NCBI GenBank assembly: GCA_948964545.1 | Contig: CAREDV010000004.1 | Coordinates: 97,749-161,748 of the forward strand | Source of the DNA: an uncultured bacterium | GTDB lineage: Bacteria; Cyanobacteriota; Vampirovibrionia; Gastranaerophilales; Gastranaerophilaceae | Direction of reading: 5' to 3' | DNA: 64,000 nucleotides | Part shown: positions 17,806-26,400 of the stretch, in pieces | Layout: each line of letters opens with the position of its first letter | Position numbering within the stretch: position 1 is the first letter of the stretch | The notes under the pieces: model-generated | The model's database searches: none | What the model saw: only the letters and a program-made list of their open reading frames with translations | Told to the model about the DNA's origin: nothing | Made by a program: the position numbers and the translations under genes

Positions 17806-19467
17806 TTATGCTGCTTCTTTGTATTCACCTATTTTGTTTTCTCTTCTAAATTCAGGAGTACAAAGTTGATTCCACATTGTTTGAGGGATATTGTCTAAAT
17901 TTTGACGAAGATATTCTTCATAGTCTGCAATTGCTTCTTCTTTATTTTTTAATCCTTCAACCCTTTTAGTGCCTTCAGGTAATGTTATATCTTCGCCAAC
18001 CAGGAAGCCTTCAATTACTCTACCGTCAGCAGTTTGGAATTGCTTAATTTTATCAGGATTTAGTTCTTTAAGTTGATCTACTGTTACTCCATATCTTTTT
18101 GCAATTTTTTCTAACGAATCACCATTTTGAATAATATTTTCTGTTGCATCAGCTACAGGTTGTGCAGGTGCTGAAGGTTGTTCTGCTACTGGTTGTTCAG
18201 TTGCTGGAGCTTCAGTTACTGGAGCTTCTTCTGTTTGATTTTCATCTGTTGGAGGTACTGTACCATTTACTGGAGTTGTTTGTTCTTCTGGTTTTACTTC
18301 TTCAGCTTTTTTATCACCTGAGCATTTAGACAATCCAAATATTGCGCCTCCAATTAATGCTGCTGCACCTAATGCAAGTGCAACTTTACCACCTTTACCT
18401 TTAACGAATTTTGCTAATTTACTTGCGCCTTTTGCTTCTTGTGCTACTGCTTGTTCTGCTTTTCCAACATATTTAATTCCTTCAGGATTTACTTTAGGTG
18501 CTCTTCTGCTGCCAGAATAACCTTCTGGCAATTTTTGAACAGCTTGCTTTGCTGGCGCGTTTGCTGGCGCATTTGCTGGCGCATTTGCTGGTGCATTTGC
18601 TGGTGCATTTGCTGGTGCCTTTGGTGCTTCCGGTGCGTTGCCTGCTGGTGCATTTGCTGGTGCATTTGCTGGCGCATTTGCTGGTGCATTTGCTGGCGCA
18701 TTTGCTGGCGCGTTTGCTCTAGGTGTTTGAACTCCTGATTTAATCTGAGCAATTTCATTATTTAATCTTGCAACTTCTGCTTGTTTTGAATTAATCAAAG
18801 TTTGTAAATCTGGATTTTCAGCAACAGAACCTTGAAGTCTTGCAATATCAGCATTCAACGCATTAATTTTAATTTGTTTTGAAGCAATTTTGTCTGCAGT
18901 TACAGCATCTGATACAGGAGGTTTTTTATAAGTTCCACCATGTTCACGAGAATATCTTTCCCAAGTTAATGGTTGACGAGTTTCTGTAGCTGGTTGCGGT
19001 GCAGTTGCAGTTACATCCCCGAGAGGAGCCTGAGCTCTTAATTGTTCTAAAGTTCCATAATGAGTTGTAAAATCTCTAGGAGTTACAACATCAGGAGCAA
19101 TATTGCCTAATGGTGCTTGTGCTCTAAGTTGCGCAAGATTTCCATAAGTTGTTGTAAAATCAGCTGATGTCACACCCATGCCATTAAGTGCAGGATGTAA
19201 GCCACCATTAACGTATGCACTACGATTTGTCAATGCATTTGTTAATCTTGTTTGTACTTGTGCTTGTTGTGCTAATGCTCGTTCTTGAGCAAGTGCTCTA
19301 CCATATTCTCTGCCAAAAGCTTTTTTAGCAGCTTTATCGGCATCATACTGTAGACCAGTTGTATAACGTCCATATTGTTGTGCTAATTTATCTCCAGATA
19401 ATCCAAAATTGTTGTTTGCGTGCATAGCATTTTCGTACGCTCTAAATTTAACATCAAATTCACCCAT
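17806..19467 (-). CDS. LysM protein with ANAP repeats and a membrane segment
   Basis: 553 residues. The N-terminal part is rich in Ala and Gln and contains a duplicated segment (FTTTYGNLAQLRAQAPLG and FTTHYGTLEQLRAQAPLG). A coiled coil lies at about 195-245, then two blocks of ANAP tetrapeptides (about 250-315), a glycine/alanine membrane helix (KVALALGAAALIGGAIFGL), an acidic Pro/Thr linker and one LysM domain (NGDSLEKIAKRYGVTVDQL) for peptidoglycan binding. There is no N-terminal signal peptide, so the internal helix would be the anchor, with LysM in the periplasm. Function unknown; a link between cytoplasm and cell wall is plausible. Confidence 0.8.
   Translation of the reverse strand: MGEFDVKFRAYENAMHANNNFGLSGDKLAQQYGRYTTGLQYDADKAAKKAFGREYGRALAQERALAQQAQVQTRLTNALTNRSAYVNGGLHPALNGMGVTSADFTTTYGNLAQLRAQAPLGNIAPDVVTPRDFTTHYGTLEQLRAQAPLGDVTATAPQPATETRQPLTWERYSREHGGTYKKPPVSDAVTADKIASKQIKINALNADIARLQGSVAENPDLQTLINSKQAEVARLNNEIAQIKSGVQTPRANAPANAPANAPANAPANAPANAPAGNAPEAPKAPANAPANAPANAPANAPANAPAKQAVQKLPEGYSGSRRAPKVNPEGIKYVGKAEQAVAQEAKGASKLAKFVKGKGGKVALALGAAALIGGAIFGLSKCSGDKKAEEVKPEEQTTPVNGTVPPTDENQTEEAPVTEAPATEQPVAEQPSAPAQPVADATENIIQNGDSLEKIAKRYGVTVDQLKELNPDKIKQFQTADGRVIEGFLVGEDITLPEGTKRVEGLKNKEEAIADYEEYLRQNLDNIPQTMWNQLCTPEFRRENKIGEYKEAA
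18548..18716 (-). repeat. 12-bp tandem repeats encoding ANAP tetrapeptides
   Basis: About eleven copies of a 12-base unit, GCTGGYGCATTT on the plus strand, in two blocks (about five and six units) separated by a short AGNAPEAPKAP-coding spacer. Each unit keeps the frame, so copy-number changes would alter linker length without breaking the gene. Confidence 0.9.
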
Positions 19468-19721
19468 AATTTCCCCTTTTCCTCGTTTATTAAATAGTAG
19501 TAACTTAACTTTTTCACAGATTTATCTGTTCGGCGACTTTTCTCAGTTCCTCCGAATTTTAAACCATTTTGCAGATAAACTTAAACCATCAAATACTTGA
19601 TTAGCTTTTTGTTAAATCCTTTTTCCCTAAGTGATTAAATATCCCCTATGTTTTTATAAACGTTTTTTGTTTTGAAAAATTGCTAAAACAAAACCAAGCC
19701 ACTTAATATTTCTTAATAAAT
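19468..19721 (-). promoter_or_regulatory. Upstream region of the LysM gene, possible structured leader
   Basis: About 250 bases without a gene between the ftsZ terminator and the LysM start. Two inverted repeats are visible on the minus strand: TTCGG paired with CCGAA (19524-19551) and CAGAT paired with ATCTG directly after it. A ribosome binding site (AGGAAAAGGGG) precedes the ATG. I do not recognise a known riboswitch. Confidence 0.35.
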
Positions 19722-19751
19722 AAAAAAATAGGACGGAATTACCGTCCTATT
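19722..19751 (-). terminator. Terminator downstream of ftsZ
   Basis: AATAGGACGG and CCGTCCTATT form a perfect 10-base stem with a 5-base loop. On the minus strand it is followed by seven T residues. Confidence 0.85.
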
Positions 19752-19799
19752 AATCTTTTTCATCTTCCAGTTTTTGTGTGATTGCTTCTGATTTATTTC

Positions 19800-20975
19800 T
19801 TACTTCTTTAAAAAATCTGGGATTTCAATGTTAGTGAAGCTTGATGAAACTTCAGGCATTGAAGTTCTTCTGATTGTTTGTTGAGGTTGTACACCAACTG
19901 AAGAATTAAATGTACCTGCAAAGAAATCTGATGCACTCAATTGTTTTGCTTCAGTTTTTTGTTCAGGAAGTTGATTTTTCATTTCAAATCCTGTAGCAAT
20001 TACAGTAATTTGAATTTCACCTTGAATATTTTCGTTCACTGCTGTACCGATAATTACTGTAGCATCATCATTTACAGCATCATGAATAATATTTGCGGCA
20101 TCTGAAATTTCATGCAATGTCATGTCAGGTCCGCCTGTAATATTAACGATTACACCAGTTGCACCGTTAATTGAAGATTCAAGCAACTGTGAGTTAATAG
20201 CGATTTCAGCAGCTTTAACAGCTCTGCCTTCACCTTGACCGCGGCCGATACCCATAAGAGCTGAACCTGAAGCCTGCATAACACATTTAACATCGGCAAA
20301 GTCAACGTTGATAAGTCCAGGAACTGTAATGATATCAGAAATACCTTGAACACCTCTTAAAAGAACTTCATCAACAATAATAAATGACTCAGTCAATGAA
20401 ACTTGTCTATCAACTACTTGCAGCAATTTATCATTAGGTACAACAATTACTGCATCAACAGCTTCTCTGAGTTTATCTAAACCTTGATTAGCTTGGTTTT
20501 GTCTTTTACGGCCTTCCCAAGTAAATGGTTTAGTTACAACAGCAATTGTTAAAATTCCTAATTCTTTAGCAATTTTAGCAACAACAGGTGCTGCTCCAGT
20601 ACCTGTACCGCCGCCCATTCCTGCAGTAATGAATACCATATCTGCACCGTCTAGAGCTTGAGTAATTTCTTGCTGTGCTTCTTCTGCTGCTCTTTCACCT
20701 ACTGAAGGATCTCCGCCTGCGCCAAGACCTGATGTAGATTTTGTACCTAACTGAATTCTATTTTTAGTTTGACCATATTCTAAAACTTGTAAATCTGTAT
20801 TCATTAACCAGAACTCAACACCTGAAAGTCCTGCTTTAATCATTCTGTTAACAGCATTTCCACCGCCGCCGCCAACACCAATAACTTTAATATTAGTTGG
20901 ATTTACTGGAGACCTGTGATCGGTGCTTGTTGTTTCATCTTTTTTCGCAAAGATATCTGATACGAAATTTTCCAC
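19800..20975 (-). CDS. ftsZ: Cell division protein FtsZ
   Basis: 391 residues. The tubulin-like GTPase that forms the division ring. Seen are GVGGGGGNAVNRMI, the GTP signature GGGTGTGAAPVVA and the T7-loop region NVDFADVKCVM. The conserved C-terminal peptide IEIPDFLKK is the docking site for partners such as SepF. The start codon is GTG with GAGG upstream. sepF, yggS and nadK lie upstream on the same strand, the ylm-like division arrangement seen in Gram-positives and cyanobacteria. Confidence 0.97.
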   Translation of the reverse strand: MENFVSDIFAKKDETTSTDHRSPVNPTNIKVIGVGGGGGNAVNRMIKAGLSGVEFWLMNTDLQVLEYGQTKNRIQLGTKSTSGLGAGGDPSVGERAAEEAQQEITQALDGADMVFITAGMGGGTGTGAAPVVAKIAKELGILTIAVVTKPFTWEGRKRQNQANQGLDKLREAVDAVIVVPNDKLLQVVDRQVSLTESFIIVDEVLLRGVQGISDIITVPGLINVDFADVKCVMQASGSALMGIGRGQGEGRAVKAAEIAINSQLLESSINGATGVIVNITGGPDMTLHEISDAANIIHDAVNDDATVIIGTAVNENIQGEIQITVIATGFEMKNQLPEQKTEAKQLSASDFFAGTFNSSVGVQPQQTIRRTSMPEVSSSFTNIEIPDFLKK

Positions 20976-21116
20976 TTTGTTACCTCTTTATGTAATTGTA
21001 TGATTGACCTACTACAATAGTATAATAACATACTATTTTAAATAGAAAAAAAGTACAATAATTTCGGTCAAATTATGAACAAAAGTTAATATAAATCAGC
21101 AAAACTCAATTATATC

Positions 21117-21905
21117 TTAGAAATCAGCATGCTTCATGTAAACTGGAGAAGTCGCCCAATTAAGTTTATTTTTCAAAACCGAATAAAATTCAGAGCCTTC
21201 AATCAATGCTAATTTTGCATTAAACTCACTTTTTTCTATACATATTTCACTATCAAACTCATAAAACTCTTGACCATCAGCTGACAAAAGATTTTTACCA
21301 TCAGTATACACTGTTATTTTTTCACTATCAGGTACAACTATTGGGCGTGCTGTAAGTGTATGCGGACAAATTGGAACTATAACAAATGCATTTAAAGACG
21401 GATTTAAAACTGGCCCGCCTGCTGAAAGCCCATAGGCTGTCGAACCAGTGGGTGTACTAATTATAATTCCGTCTGCCAAATAGTCACATACAAATTTATC
21501 ATTTATTTTTAAAGAAAATTTTGCAGTTCTTCCTCTATCGCAGCTTTTTATCACAAAATCATTTAATGCACTATAATCCCCACTTTTCAGCATAATCCTG
21601 TCTTGTAATACATATTTTCCGTTAAGTATTTTTTGAACGGCAGTATCAAGTTCCTGTTCACAAGATTGAGATAAAAACCCGAGTCTACCAAAATTAATTC
21701 CAAAAATTGGAGTTTGAGATTTTGCATAAAACCTTGCTGTTTTTAATATTGTGCCATCACCGCCGATTACAAAAACAAAATCAAAACCATACTTAAGAGC
21801 ATCAATATCAAGAATTTCTGCATCCTCAATAAATTTAACAAGCTTATCTTTAACTTTTACAGAATTAGGTATTTTGTGATTACAGCATATTGCAAATTTT
21901 TTCAT
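21117..21905 (-). CDS. nadK: NAD kinase
   Basis: 262 residues. It phosphorylates NAD to NADP. The family motifs VIGGDGTILKTAR, FGINFGRLGFLS and ISTPTGSTAYGLSAGGPV are all present. It lies between sepF and ftsZ. There is no ribosome binding site; a TG-C-TATAGT extended -10 box ends exactly 6 bases before the ATG, suggesting a leaderless mRNA separate from the sepF transcript. Confidence 0.95.
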   Translation of the reverse strand: MKKFAICCNHKIPNSVKVKDKLVKFIEDAEILDIDALKYGFDFVFVIGGDGTILKTARFYAKSQTPIFGINFGRLGFLSQSCEQELDTAVQKILNGKYVLQDRIMLKSGDYSALNDFVIKSCDRGRTAKFSLKINDKFVCDYLADGIIISTPTGSTAYGLSAGGPVLNPSLNAFVIVPICPHTLTARPIVVPDSEKITVYTDGKNLLSADGQEFYEFDSEICIEKSEFNAKLALIEGSEFYSVLKNKLNWATSPVYMKHADF

Positions 21906-21987
21906 ATATAAACTATAGCATAAAATAAAAGGGACACATAAAATGCATCCCTAATTCAACTATCTCTCTTTCTCATATCAATTTGAT

Positions 21988-22494
21988 TTACTGTAAAGAA
22001 GGAGCTCTCCACAATGAATCATTAAATTTGTTTTGGTTAGCAGTAACATCAACAGACAAAGTAACATTGCTTGGTGTGAATACAAATACTAAATCGCCTA
22101 CCTTTTGAGGTTTGCCGTCAAGAGCATGAGCTGCACCGCAAACAAAGTCAATAGTCCTTTGAGATTGTTCTTTATCTAATAGGTGAAGGTTTAAAACGAT
22201 AGTTTTTCTGTTTCTTAAATGTTGAACGATTGTTGCAGCATCTTCAAATGAACGAGGTTCAATAACTTTAACTTCATAACCTTTGCCAATGCTCGGGTGA
22301 TTAACTACTTTCATTTCATTTGATTTATCTATAGAAGGCTGATATGAATATGCAGGGTCAATTGCTAAATTATCTTGAATTGGGTAATCTTCATTAATAT
22401 CTTCTTCCATTTGATCAAAAATTGTTTCTCTTGGTTCAAAACCTCTTACCAAATAATCTACTACTGATTTAATTTTGTCTGCTACTACTGCCAC
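21988..22494 (-). CDS. sepF: Cell division protein SepF
   Basis: 168 residues. An N-terminal amphipathic membrane-targeting part (ADKIKSVVDYLVRGF) and an acidic linker lead to the C-terminal SepF dimer domain (VKVIEPRSFEDAATIVQHL, then VVLNL-like IVLNLHLLD and DFVCGAAHALDG). SepF tethers FtsZ to the membrane in bacteria that often lack ZipA. It sits directly downstream of yggS, with 20 bases between the genes, and upstream of ftsZ. Confidence 0.93.
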   Translation of the reverse strand: MAVVADKIKSVVDYLVRGFEPRETIFDQMEEDINEDYPIQDNLAIDPAYSYQPSIDKSNEMKVVNHPSIGKGYEVKVIEPRSFEDAATIVQHLRNRKTIVLNLHLLDKEQSQRTIDFVCGAAHALDGKPQKVGDLVFVFTPSNVTLSVDVTANQNKFNDSLWRAPSLQ

Positions 22495-22514
22495 CGTTTT
22501 TCTCCTTACTTATC

Positions 22515-23177
22515 TTACTTAAATAATTTTCTGCCAATTCTAACCATTGTCGCACCGTGTCTTACCGCGATTTTATAATCCTGACTCATCCCCATTGATA
22601 TCTCGCTCAACTCACAGTTAAAGTTTTTTTCCAGTTTTGATTTAATTTGAGCTACTTCCGAAAACAAGCTGTCAAGTTCAAGTTCAGACGCCCCGAGAGG
22701 TGCCATATTCATTAATCCAGCAACTTCTATTGAAGGAAGTTCTTTAATCAAAGTAAAAACTTCAAAAATCTCATTTTTCGAGAACCCAAACTTCTGTTCT
22801 TCATCGGCATTATTAACCTGAAGCAGAACTTTTTGGATTTTACCGAGATTTAGAGCTTCATCGGAAATCACTTTTGCAAGCTTTAGACTGTCTACAGAAT
22901 GAATGTAATCAAAAAATTTCACGACCTTTTTAACTTTATTTGTTTGAAGGTGTCCGATAAAATGAAATTTTGAATTTTCCTTAATTTCATCGGGAAGTTT
23001 TTCGATTTTTTCTATAGCTTCAATCACTCTGGATTCTGCGAAATTGCTTAATCCTGCATCATAAGCATTAATTATAGCATTTTCGTCAAAATACTTTGTA
23101 ACTGCAATGATATTTGGTTTATAAGGTGCGATATCTTCCTGTATTTGTAAAAGATTTCTCTTAATTGTTTCAATCAT
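22515..23177 (-). CDS. yggS: Pyridoxal phosphate homeostasis protein (YggS/PLPBP)
   Basis: 220 residues. An alanine-racemase-like barrel that binds PLP through the lysine in IIAVTKYFDENA. Further motifs are FHFIGHLQTNKVKKV, LLQVNNADEEQKFGF, MNMAPLG and SMGMSQDYKIAVRHGATMVRIG. It buffers free PLP and is often next to sepF, as here. I prefer the ATG at 23177, since AGGGG lies 5 bases upstream; a GTG at 23183 would overlap this site. Confidence 0.93.
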   Translation of the reverse strand: MIETIKRNLLQIQEDIAPYKPNIIAVTKYFDENAIINAYDAGLSNFAESRVIEAIEKIEKLPDEIKENSKFHFIGHLQTNKVKKVVKFFDYIHSVDSLKLAKVISDEALNLGKIQKVLLQVNNADEEQKFGFSKNEIFEVFTLIKELPSIEVAGLMNMAPLGASELELDSLFSEVAQIKSKLEKNFNCELSEISMGMSQDYKIAVRHGATMVRIGRKLFK

Positions 23178-23465
23178 AATCACCCCTACAAGAAGTATAT
23201 TATTAATTGTACTCTATACATCATGTGCGGACAACTTTTTTATTTTTTAACCATTTTTGACTTATTTTTTCTCCCCAAAACCATGATGATTACATGATTT
23301 CAGCCAAATTAACATTTCTTCAAGTTTGGTTAATATTTTGTAATATTGCCCAATTTTGGGCATGCCGTTGATGTATATAATTAGAATAAACTATTATATT
23401 TTAAAATTTATCCTTTAAATGCATGAGATTAGCAAAAAAATTTTTGTTTGAATTTAATAAATAAT

Positions 23466-24401
23466 ATGAAAGTATGTTTAAGATTATCAAATTATTCACA
23501 ACCTAGTTTCACCTGCAATCCGCAAAAATTTAGAAAAGACTGTTCTCAGCGTATCCAAAACAATAACCTTACTGAAACTAATATAAGCAACCTCAAAGGA
23601 CTTGCCGAAAAATTTTCAAACGAAGGACTAACATATCAACAATGTCTTAAAGCTGCTAAAACAAACCCATTTATGCTGGTTCATAAACCTGATACCTTGG
23701 AATATAATATTAGAGAATTTGCAAACAGATTCAGTGAATACGGTATTACAGCAGAAAATCACCTTAAAAATGCACTGCGCCATCCGCCTTTATTTTCAAT
23801 GTCACCAGATACAATTGAAAATAATATAATGACAAAAGCTCAACTTTTTGCAAATGACGGCTTGACCATAGAAGAAATCATTAAAATGGCAAAATCCCAG
23901 CCAAATGTTTATACTATTAATCCTAAAAGCTTAGATAAAAAAGTCAACCAAATAGCTGAAGGTATACAGGGTACAAGAACTGATGTACTGGAAATTTTCA
24001 AAGCACATCCGACAACCTGCTCGCTTAATCCAAAAGAAATTATTAAAAAATTTGAGTTTCTCAAATATATAGAACAAAACAAATTTTTTGATACAAAAAA
24101 ATTAATTCCTTCTGATGATGTGTTAAAACCAATCTTATTGAAAAAAAGTTATACTAATTCAATGGAATTAAATTATTTAATCTTGTTGAGAAATAAAATT
24201 TCATCCACTTTGCCAAACGGTTCAAAACTTCCATTTAATCATTTGAATGAAGCAATACAAAAATTTATCAAGCAAAACAGTGATAAAATTATAAACTTAC
24301 AAATGCCTGCCAATAAATTGGTAAACCAATTCACCAAATTTGTTGAAAATTTCTCACACTCAACAATCGGTAAAAATATTTTCAAATTTAAAATTGTTTA
24401 A
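23466..24401 (+). CDS. mTERF-like helical repeat protein
   Basis: 311 residues starting MKVCLRLSNYS. The middle part has at least three repeats of exactly 39 residues, each starting G-[LI]-T: GLTYQQCLKAAKTNPFMLVH, GITAENHLKNALRHPPLFSM and GLTIEEIIKMAKSQPNVYTI, each followed by a P[DK][TS][LI]xxN or K segment and a helix. A fourth, shorter unit reads VLEIFKAHPTTCSLNPKEI. The pattern (helix, proline, leucine-rich helix) resembles the mTERF motif of nucleic-acid-binding proteins in mitochondria and chloroplasts. There is no ribosome binding site. Its stop overlaps the convergent methyltransferase gene by 4 bases. Function is unknown. Confidence 0.7.
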   Translation: MKVCLRLSNYSQPSFTCNPQKFRKDCSQRIQNNNLTETNISNLKGLAEKFSNEGLTYQQCLKAAKTNPFMLVHKPDTLEYNIREFANRFSEYGITAENHLKNALRHPPLFSMSPDTIENNIMTKAQLFANDGLTIEEIIKMAKSQPNVYTINPKSLDKKVNQIAEGIQGTRTDVLEIFKAHPTTCSLNPKEIIKKFEFLKYIEQNKFFDTKKLIPSDDVLKPILLKKSYTNSMELNYLILLRNKISSTLPNGSKLPFNHLNEAIQKFIKQNSDKIINLQMPANKLVNQFTKFVENFSHSTIGKNIFKFKIV

Positions 24402-25264
24402 ACCTTTTGAAAAATCATCACATATTCATGCTTAAAGATAAAGAAACCGCCAGCGAGTGCTCTGTAACGCCATAGGTTTGCGGTTTTTCCTTTTGCACGT
24501 TCGTTGCCCTGAATATCTTTTACAATAATACCTTTCAGTTTAAAGCCTAAATTCATCATTTTTGCCATACATTCAAAGCCCAATGGCTGTACTTCTGAAT
24601 TTTTATAGCTGTCACCGATGATTAATGCTGCAAATCTGCCTTTTTCAAGCATATCGTAGCCGTTTTTAGCAACTTTTCCGAACAAATCATAGAACTGTTC
24701 TGTGGACTCACAATTTGATAAATCTTCTTCTTTATCTGAGAATTTAATAATATCATCGTACGGCGGATGAAGCACTAAAAACTGAGCTTTTTCCTCGCCC
24801 ATAATATCTAATGCACATTGAACTTTATCTTTCACCTGTTCTGATGCTGAATCGGCACAGATAATTCTTACATCTGTTACAAGCTGTTTTGGAGTAAATT
24901 TTTCTGAAACTTTTTCAGCAAGTTCGTCCTTCAATTCAACACCAATACAGCGTCTGCCCATATTTACCGCTTCAATACCCGAAGTTCCCGAACCGAAGAA
25001 TAAATCTAATACAACATCACCTTTTTTGGTAAAACGTTCATATAACTGCTGTGCTATTTGCGGAATGTAATTTCCGTGATACTCGTTAGAGTGTCCGCCT
25101 TCTTTAAGTCTTGTCGGAAATTCCCACAGAGTATCTGTTTTAACGTGGTCATAAGCTTTCCAGTTATTCAAATCAATATCACTGTATTTTGTGGTTTTGA
25201 CAGGTTTTACTACCTGCAAATCATTCTGATGTAACGGTTTTAGTTTTGTATTAGTTCTTGCCAA
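24398..25264 (-). CDS. Orphan DNA methyltransferase (N4-cytosine/N6-adenine type)
   Basis: 288 residues. The SAM-binding motif I is DLFFGSGTSGIEAVNMGR, preceded by a motif X region (HGNYIPQIAQQLYERF), and the catalytic motif IV is LHPPYDDIIKFS. The motif order X-I-IV places the family among amino-methyltransferases that act on cytosine N4 or adenine N6. Motif IV has His in place of the usual Asp, Ser or Asn. No restriction enzyme gene is adjacent, so it is probably solitary and might act in regulation or phage protection. The recognition sequence cannot be read. Confidence 0.8.
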   Translation of the reverse strand: MARTNTKLKPLHQNDLQVVKPVKTTKYSDIDLNNWKAYDHVKTDTLWEFPTRLKEGGHSNEYHGNYIPQIAQQLYERFTKKGDVVLDLFFGSGTSGIEAVNMGRRCIGVELKDELAEKVSEKFTPKQLVTDVRIICADSASEQVKDKVQCALDIMGEEKAQFLVLHPPYDDIIKFSDKEEDLSNCESTEQFYDLFGKVAKNGYDMLEKGRFAALIIGDSYKNSEVQPLGFECMAKMMNLGFKLKGIIVKDIQGNERAKGKTANLWRYRALAGGFFIFKHEYVMIFQKV

Positions 25265-25376
25265 GTCCTTATCTCCCCATAATTTTTATCTTATCTTATA
25301 GAAATGTTTCAAATTTGTAATCAAACATTTAGATGAATTTGTGTTTGTTGTAGATTGATAAATAGATGGAGGTATG

Positions 25377-26399
25377 ATGTTCGAGGGAACATTTACACTA
25401 AGTAATTTTTATATGATAGCAGGCTTTCTGCTTTCAATGTATGCCTGCGTTTCAAATGATATAATCCAAACTTTAGGCACTTTTTTAAGCGCAAATAAAA
25501 ACACCCCGTTCTATTGGTTATGGGCTTATTCTGCAATAATTCTCGTTTTAACAATCGGGATAGGCTGGTATGTAAACGACGGCGATATGTCATTTGGACT
25601 TTTGACAAGAATTCCAGTCACTGAACATTTTACATTCTTGTATTTGTTACCGCCTATTATACTAATTCTTTTGACACGTTGGGGAATTCCTGTTGCTACA
25701 ACATTTCTTGTATTAAGCGTGTTTTCCGTAAGCGATGTGTCTGTAATCTGGATGATGCTTACAAAATCGGTTCTTGGGTATGTAATTGCATTTATTGCTG
25801 CAATTGTTATTTATAACATTATCGGACGTCCTGTTGAAAGATATTTTTATTACACTCAAAAACGTTCTGGAAACGAAAAAATCTCTAAATGGTGGATGGT
25901 TGCCAAATGGCTTTCAACAGCATTTATCTGGTCACAATGGTTGATGCAGGATTCTGCAAAATTGTTTGTATATTTGCCGAGAAAAGCCTCGTTTGGCGAG
26001 TTAATGTTTGTACTTGTATGTTTTGTAGGTTATCTTGGAATTTTAACATACCAGAGAGGCGGAGATATTCAAAAAATAGTTAAGATGAAAACTAACGTTC
26101 AAGACCCGCGCTCGGCAACGATTATTGATATAATTTACGCATCACTACTGTTGTATTTTATTAATTTAAACAACGTCCCAATGTCTACAACCTGGGTATT
26201 TATCGGATTACTGGCAGGCCGTGAAGTCGCACTTTACCAACGCTTAAGATTTGAATCTCCTAAAAAAATGTATAAACACATTATAAAGGATTTATATAAA
26301 GTTACACTGGGACTTATAGTTTCTATAGTTGTGGTTGTTTTGTTAACACAATTCGGTGCGGTTAAAGAATTTTTCTTTTCACATTTTATAGGCGGTTAG
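25377..26399 (+). CDS. Multi-pass membrane protein, divergent PiT-type permease
   Basis: About 340 residues with around ten hydrophobic helices. Two segments recall the duplicated signature of inorganic phosphate transporters: SNDIIQTLGTFLSA near the N-terminus and VPMSTTWVFIGLLAGRE in the second half (compare GANDVANAxGT and PxSTTxxxxGxxxG). I therefore suggest a divergent PiT-like permease, but the substrate is uncertain. I prefer the second ATG at 25377 because GGAGG (25368-25372) is only one base from the first ATG at 25374. It ends one base before mutL. Confidence 0.65.
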   Translation: MFEGTFTLSNFYMIAGFLLSMYACVSNDIIQTLGTFLSANKNTPFYWLWAYSAIILVLTIGIGWYVNDGDMSFGLLTRIPVTEHFTFLYLLPPIILILLTRWGIPVATTFLVLSVFSVSDVSVIWMMLTKSVLGYVIAFIAAIVIYNIIGRPVERYFYYTQKRSGNEKISKWWMVAKWLSTAFIWSQWLMQDSAKLFVYLPRKASFGELMFVLVCFVGYLGILTYQRGGDIQKIVKMKTNVQDPRSATIIDIIYASLLLYFINLNNVPMSTTWVFIGLLAGREVALYQRLRFESPKKMYKHIIKDLYKVTLGLIVSIVVVVLLTQFGAVKEFFFSHFIGG

Positions 26400-26400
26400 T

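Noticed and set aside
18439..18758. Long frames on both strands full of repeated Cys/Trp or Gln/Met residues
   Set aside because: They are other-frame readings of the 12-base ANAP repeat in the LysM gene.
23347..23360. GCCCAA/TTGGGC hairpin between yggS and the repeat protein
   Set aside because: It has no T run and no gene ends here, so it was not called a terminator.
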